Part shown: positions 5,919 to 7,351 of the stretch, one piece after another
Numbering within the stretch: position 1 is the stretch's first letter
Layout: each line of letters starts with the position of its first letter
Assembly: GCA_900552365.1 (NCBI GenBank)
Contig: URZP01000068.1
Coordinates: forward strand, 1-7,351
DNA from: an uncultured Coriobacteriaceae bacterium
GTDB lineage: Bacteria > Actinomycetota > Coriobacteriia > Coriobacteriales > Eggerthellaceae
Length of the DNA: 7,351 nt
Direction: 5' to 3'
Position numbers and translations under genes: made by a program
The notes under the pieces: generated by a model
The model's input: only the letters and a program-made list of their open reading frames with translations
What the model was told of the DNA's origin: nothing
The model's database searches: none

Positions 5919-7298
5919 ATGGAAGTAACGGTCGAGACCATTGGTTCGGTCTTGCCGATATGGAGCTGCATCCCGTTCGCGGGCATGCTTCTCTCTATCG
6001 CATTCTTCCCGCTGTTCAAAGCTGAATGGTGGGAAAAGAACCAGCTGAAGGTCGCTCTTTTCTGGTCGCTGGTGTTCCTGATCCCGTTCACGGTGGCTTA
6101 TGGCCCCGAGATCATGGGCGTCAAGCTCAGCGAAACCATCCTGCTTGACTACGTTCCCTTCATGGCTTTGCTGCTTGGCCTGTTCACGGTCGCTGGCGGC
6201 ATCCATCTTAAGGGTGTACTGGTCGGCACCACCAAGAACAACGTCATCCTGTTGGCTATCGGCACGGTTTTGGCCTCTTGGATCGGCACCACCGGCGCCG
6301 CTATGGTCATGATCCGCCCGGTCCTGCGCGCCAACCATTGGCGTCAGCACAAGACGCACATCGTCGTGTTCTTCATCTTCTTGGTCGCCAACATCGGCGG
6401 CTGCCTTACCCCGCTTGGCGATCCGCCGCTGTTCCTTGGCTTCCTGCGCGGCGTTCCCTTCTTCTGGACCCTCCAGCACATTTGGCCGCTGCTTCTTCTG
6501 AACTCCGCCATCCTGCTTGTTGTGTTCGCCTTGGTCGATCGCCACTTCCTTAAGAAGGAAGACACGCAGCACATCGAGAACGAGCAGCTCGAGCTTGAAG
6601 CCTCCAAGAAAGAGCCTATGCGCGTCGAGGGCCTCATCAACCTGGTTTTCCTGGCCATCATCATCATGGGCGTTCTTTGCAACGGCCTGCTTGCCGGCGT
6701 CAACGACGAGCTCATCGTCGTCAACGAGCACTGCAAGCTTGGCGTGAACTGGTTCGCCGAGATCATCCTCATCGCCATCGCCATGGTCCTGTCCCTGAAA
6801 TTCACCCCCAAAAAGCTCCGCGAGGACAACGAGTTCGAGTGGGGCCCCATCGCCGAGGTTGCCCGCCTGTTCATCGGCATCTTCATCACGATGATCCCTG
6901 CCCTGCTCATCCTTGGCGCCAAGGGCTCCGAGCTTGGTCTTAACACCCCCGCTGCCTTCTTCTGGGCAACCGGTGCACTGTCCTCGTTCCTGGACAACTC
7001 GCCGACCTACGTCGTGTTCCTTACCTGCGCTGGCTCGCTTGGCGACACGCTGCCCAACGCCATCGTCACCACCGTTGGCGGCGTCGACCCCATCATGCTG
7101 CTGGCTATCAGCGCCGGTGCTGTTTTCTTCGGTGCCATCACCTACATCGGCAACGCACCGAACTTCATGGTGAAGTCCATCGCCGAAAGCAACGACGTCA
7201 AGATGCCCAGCTTCTTCGGCTACATGAAGTGGTCCATCGCTTTCCTGGTGCCCGTCTTCATCATCGACATGCTTATCTGGTTCAACCCGTTCTTCTAA
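5919..7298 (+). CDS. Ion-transporter-superfamily membrane protein (CitMHS_2-like, putative Na+/H+ antiporter)
   Basis: A 459-residue polytopic inner-membrane protein with roughly 11-12 hydrophobic segments: about 12-32, 45-62, 76-95, 105-122, 146-165, 185-206, 237-258, 277-294, 316-335, 344-369, 390-412 and 435-457. Its motifs are those of the family usually annotated as sodium:proton antiporter or putative citrate transporter: GTTGAAMVMIRP (123-134), NIGGCLTPLGDPPLFLGF (158-175), FLDNSPTY (357-364) and YIGNAPNFM (409-417). The charged stretch 207-236 is a loop between the two halves. The half-helix motifs GTTGA and DNSPTY probably form the substrate or ion site, as in the ArsB/NhaD/CitM superfamily. 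Whether it carries Na+, a carboxylate or both cannot be read from sequence. It stands alone between its own promoter region and a strong terminator. Ile, Phe and Asn codons are almost all C-ending, which suggests high expression. Confidence 0.85.
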   Translation: MEVTVETIGSVLPIWSCIPFAGMLLSIAFFPLFKAEWWEKNQLKVALFWSLVFLIPFTVAYGPEIMGVKLSETILLDYVPFMALLLGLFTVAGGIHLKGVLVGTTKNNVILLAIGTVLASWIGTTGAAMVMIRPVLRANHWRQHKTHIVVFFIFLVANIGGCLTPLGDPPLFLGFLRGVPFFWTLQHIWPLLLLNSAILLVVFALVDRHFLKKEDTQHIENEQLELEASKKEPMRVEGLINLVFLAIIIMGVLCNGLLAGVNDELIVVNEHCKLGVNWFAEIILIAIAMVLSLKFTPKKLREDNEFEWGPIAEVARLFIGIFITMIPALLILGAKGSELGLNTPAAFFWATGALSSFLDNSPTYVVFLTCAGSLGDTLPNAIVTTVGGVDPIMLLAISAGAVFFGAITYIGNAPNFMVKSIAESNDVKMPSFFGYMKWSIAFLVPVFIIDMLIWFNPFF

Positions 7299-7323
7299 GT
7301 CATTAAGAACAGAATCAGATGCT

Positions 7324-7350
7324 AGGCCCGAGCTTCGGCTCGGGCCTTTT
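7324..7350 (+). terminator. Intrinsic terminator of the transporter gene
   Basis: GGCCCGAGC (7325-7333), a TTCG tetraloop and GCTCGGGCC (7338-7346) form a perfect 9-bp stem, extended by A7324-T7347, and run into TTTT (7347-7350). It lies 25 bases after the stop codon. The U tract may continue beyond the window. The opposite strand has no T run, so it acts rightward. Confidence 0.92.
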
Positions 7351-7351
7351 C

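Noticed and set aside
5727..6731. 334-codon open frame on the minus strand
   Set aside because: Antisense to the transporter gene. Its highly charged Asp/Gln/Glu-rich product is the usual complement of hydrophobic codons.
1..7351. Search for CRISPR arrays, transposases, integrases, toxin-antitoxin pairs, tRNA or rRNA genes
   Set aside because: No regularly spaced repeats, no terminal inverted repeats and no characteristic motifs were seen. The content is core-genome in character.

Overview
The window reads as an ordinary chromosomal segment of a fairly GC-rich bacterium with strong AAGGAG-type Shine-Dalgarno sites. Three housekeeping genes lie in the order glmU-prs-pth on the minus strand. 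This is the order of Gram-positive genomes (Bacillus: gcaD/glmU-prs-ctc-pth-mfd), but here ctc is absent and a large TPR-type gene stands directly after pth. High GC, this order and an anaerobe-type CitMHS_2-like transporter next door make a Coriobacteriia/Eggerthellales actinobacterium my best guess. That is inference, not proof. I see no mobile element, CRISPR array, rRNA or tRNA.

Minus strand, right to left. glmU (4135-5514) makes UDP-GlcNAc for peptidoglycan. After a 255-nt gap comes prs (2914-3879), PRPP synthetase. A 72-nt spacer holding a terminator-like hairpin leads to pth (2284-2841), peptidyl-tRNA hydrolase. One base beyond the pth stop begins a very large ORF (start 2282). It stays open for 760 codons and runs off the left edge. 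It carries two clear TPR motifs near residues 617-685 and a small in-frame tandem repeat in a linker. All four genes share one orientation and could form one transcription unit, with possible internal promoters or attenuation in the gaps.

Plus strand. After a 404-nt divergent intergenic region with candidate promoters, an 11-bp leader hairpin and short repeats, a polytopic ion-transporter-superfamily gene (5919-7298) stands alone. It ends in a textbook intrinsic terminator (7324-7350). Its codon use looks optimised for high expression.

The prs and pth starts are set by AAGGAG sites and are shorter than the longest possible ORFs. I found no convincing new biological system. The items most worth a second look are the large TPR protein coupled to pth, the prs-pth hairpin, the glmU leader hairpin and the glmU-prs gap.
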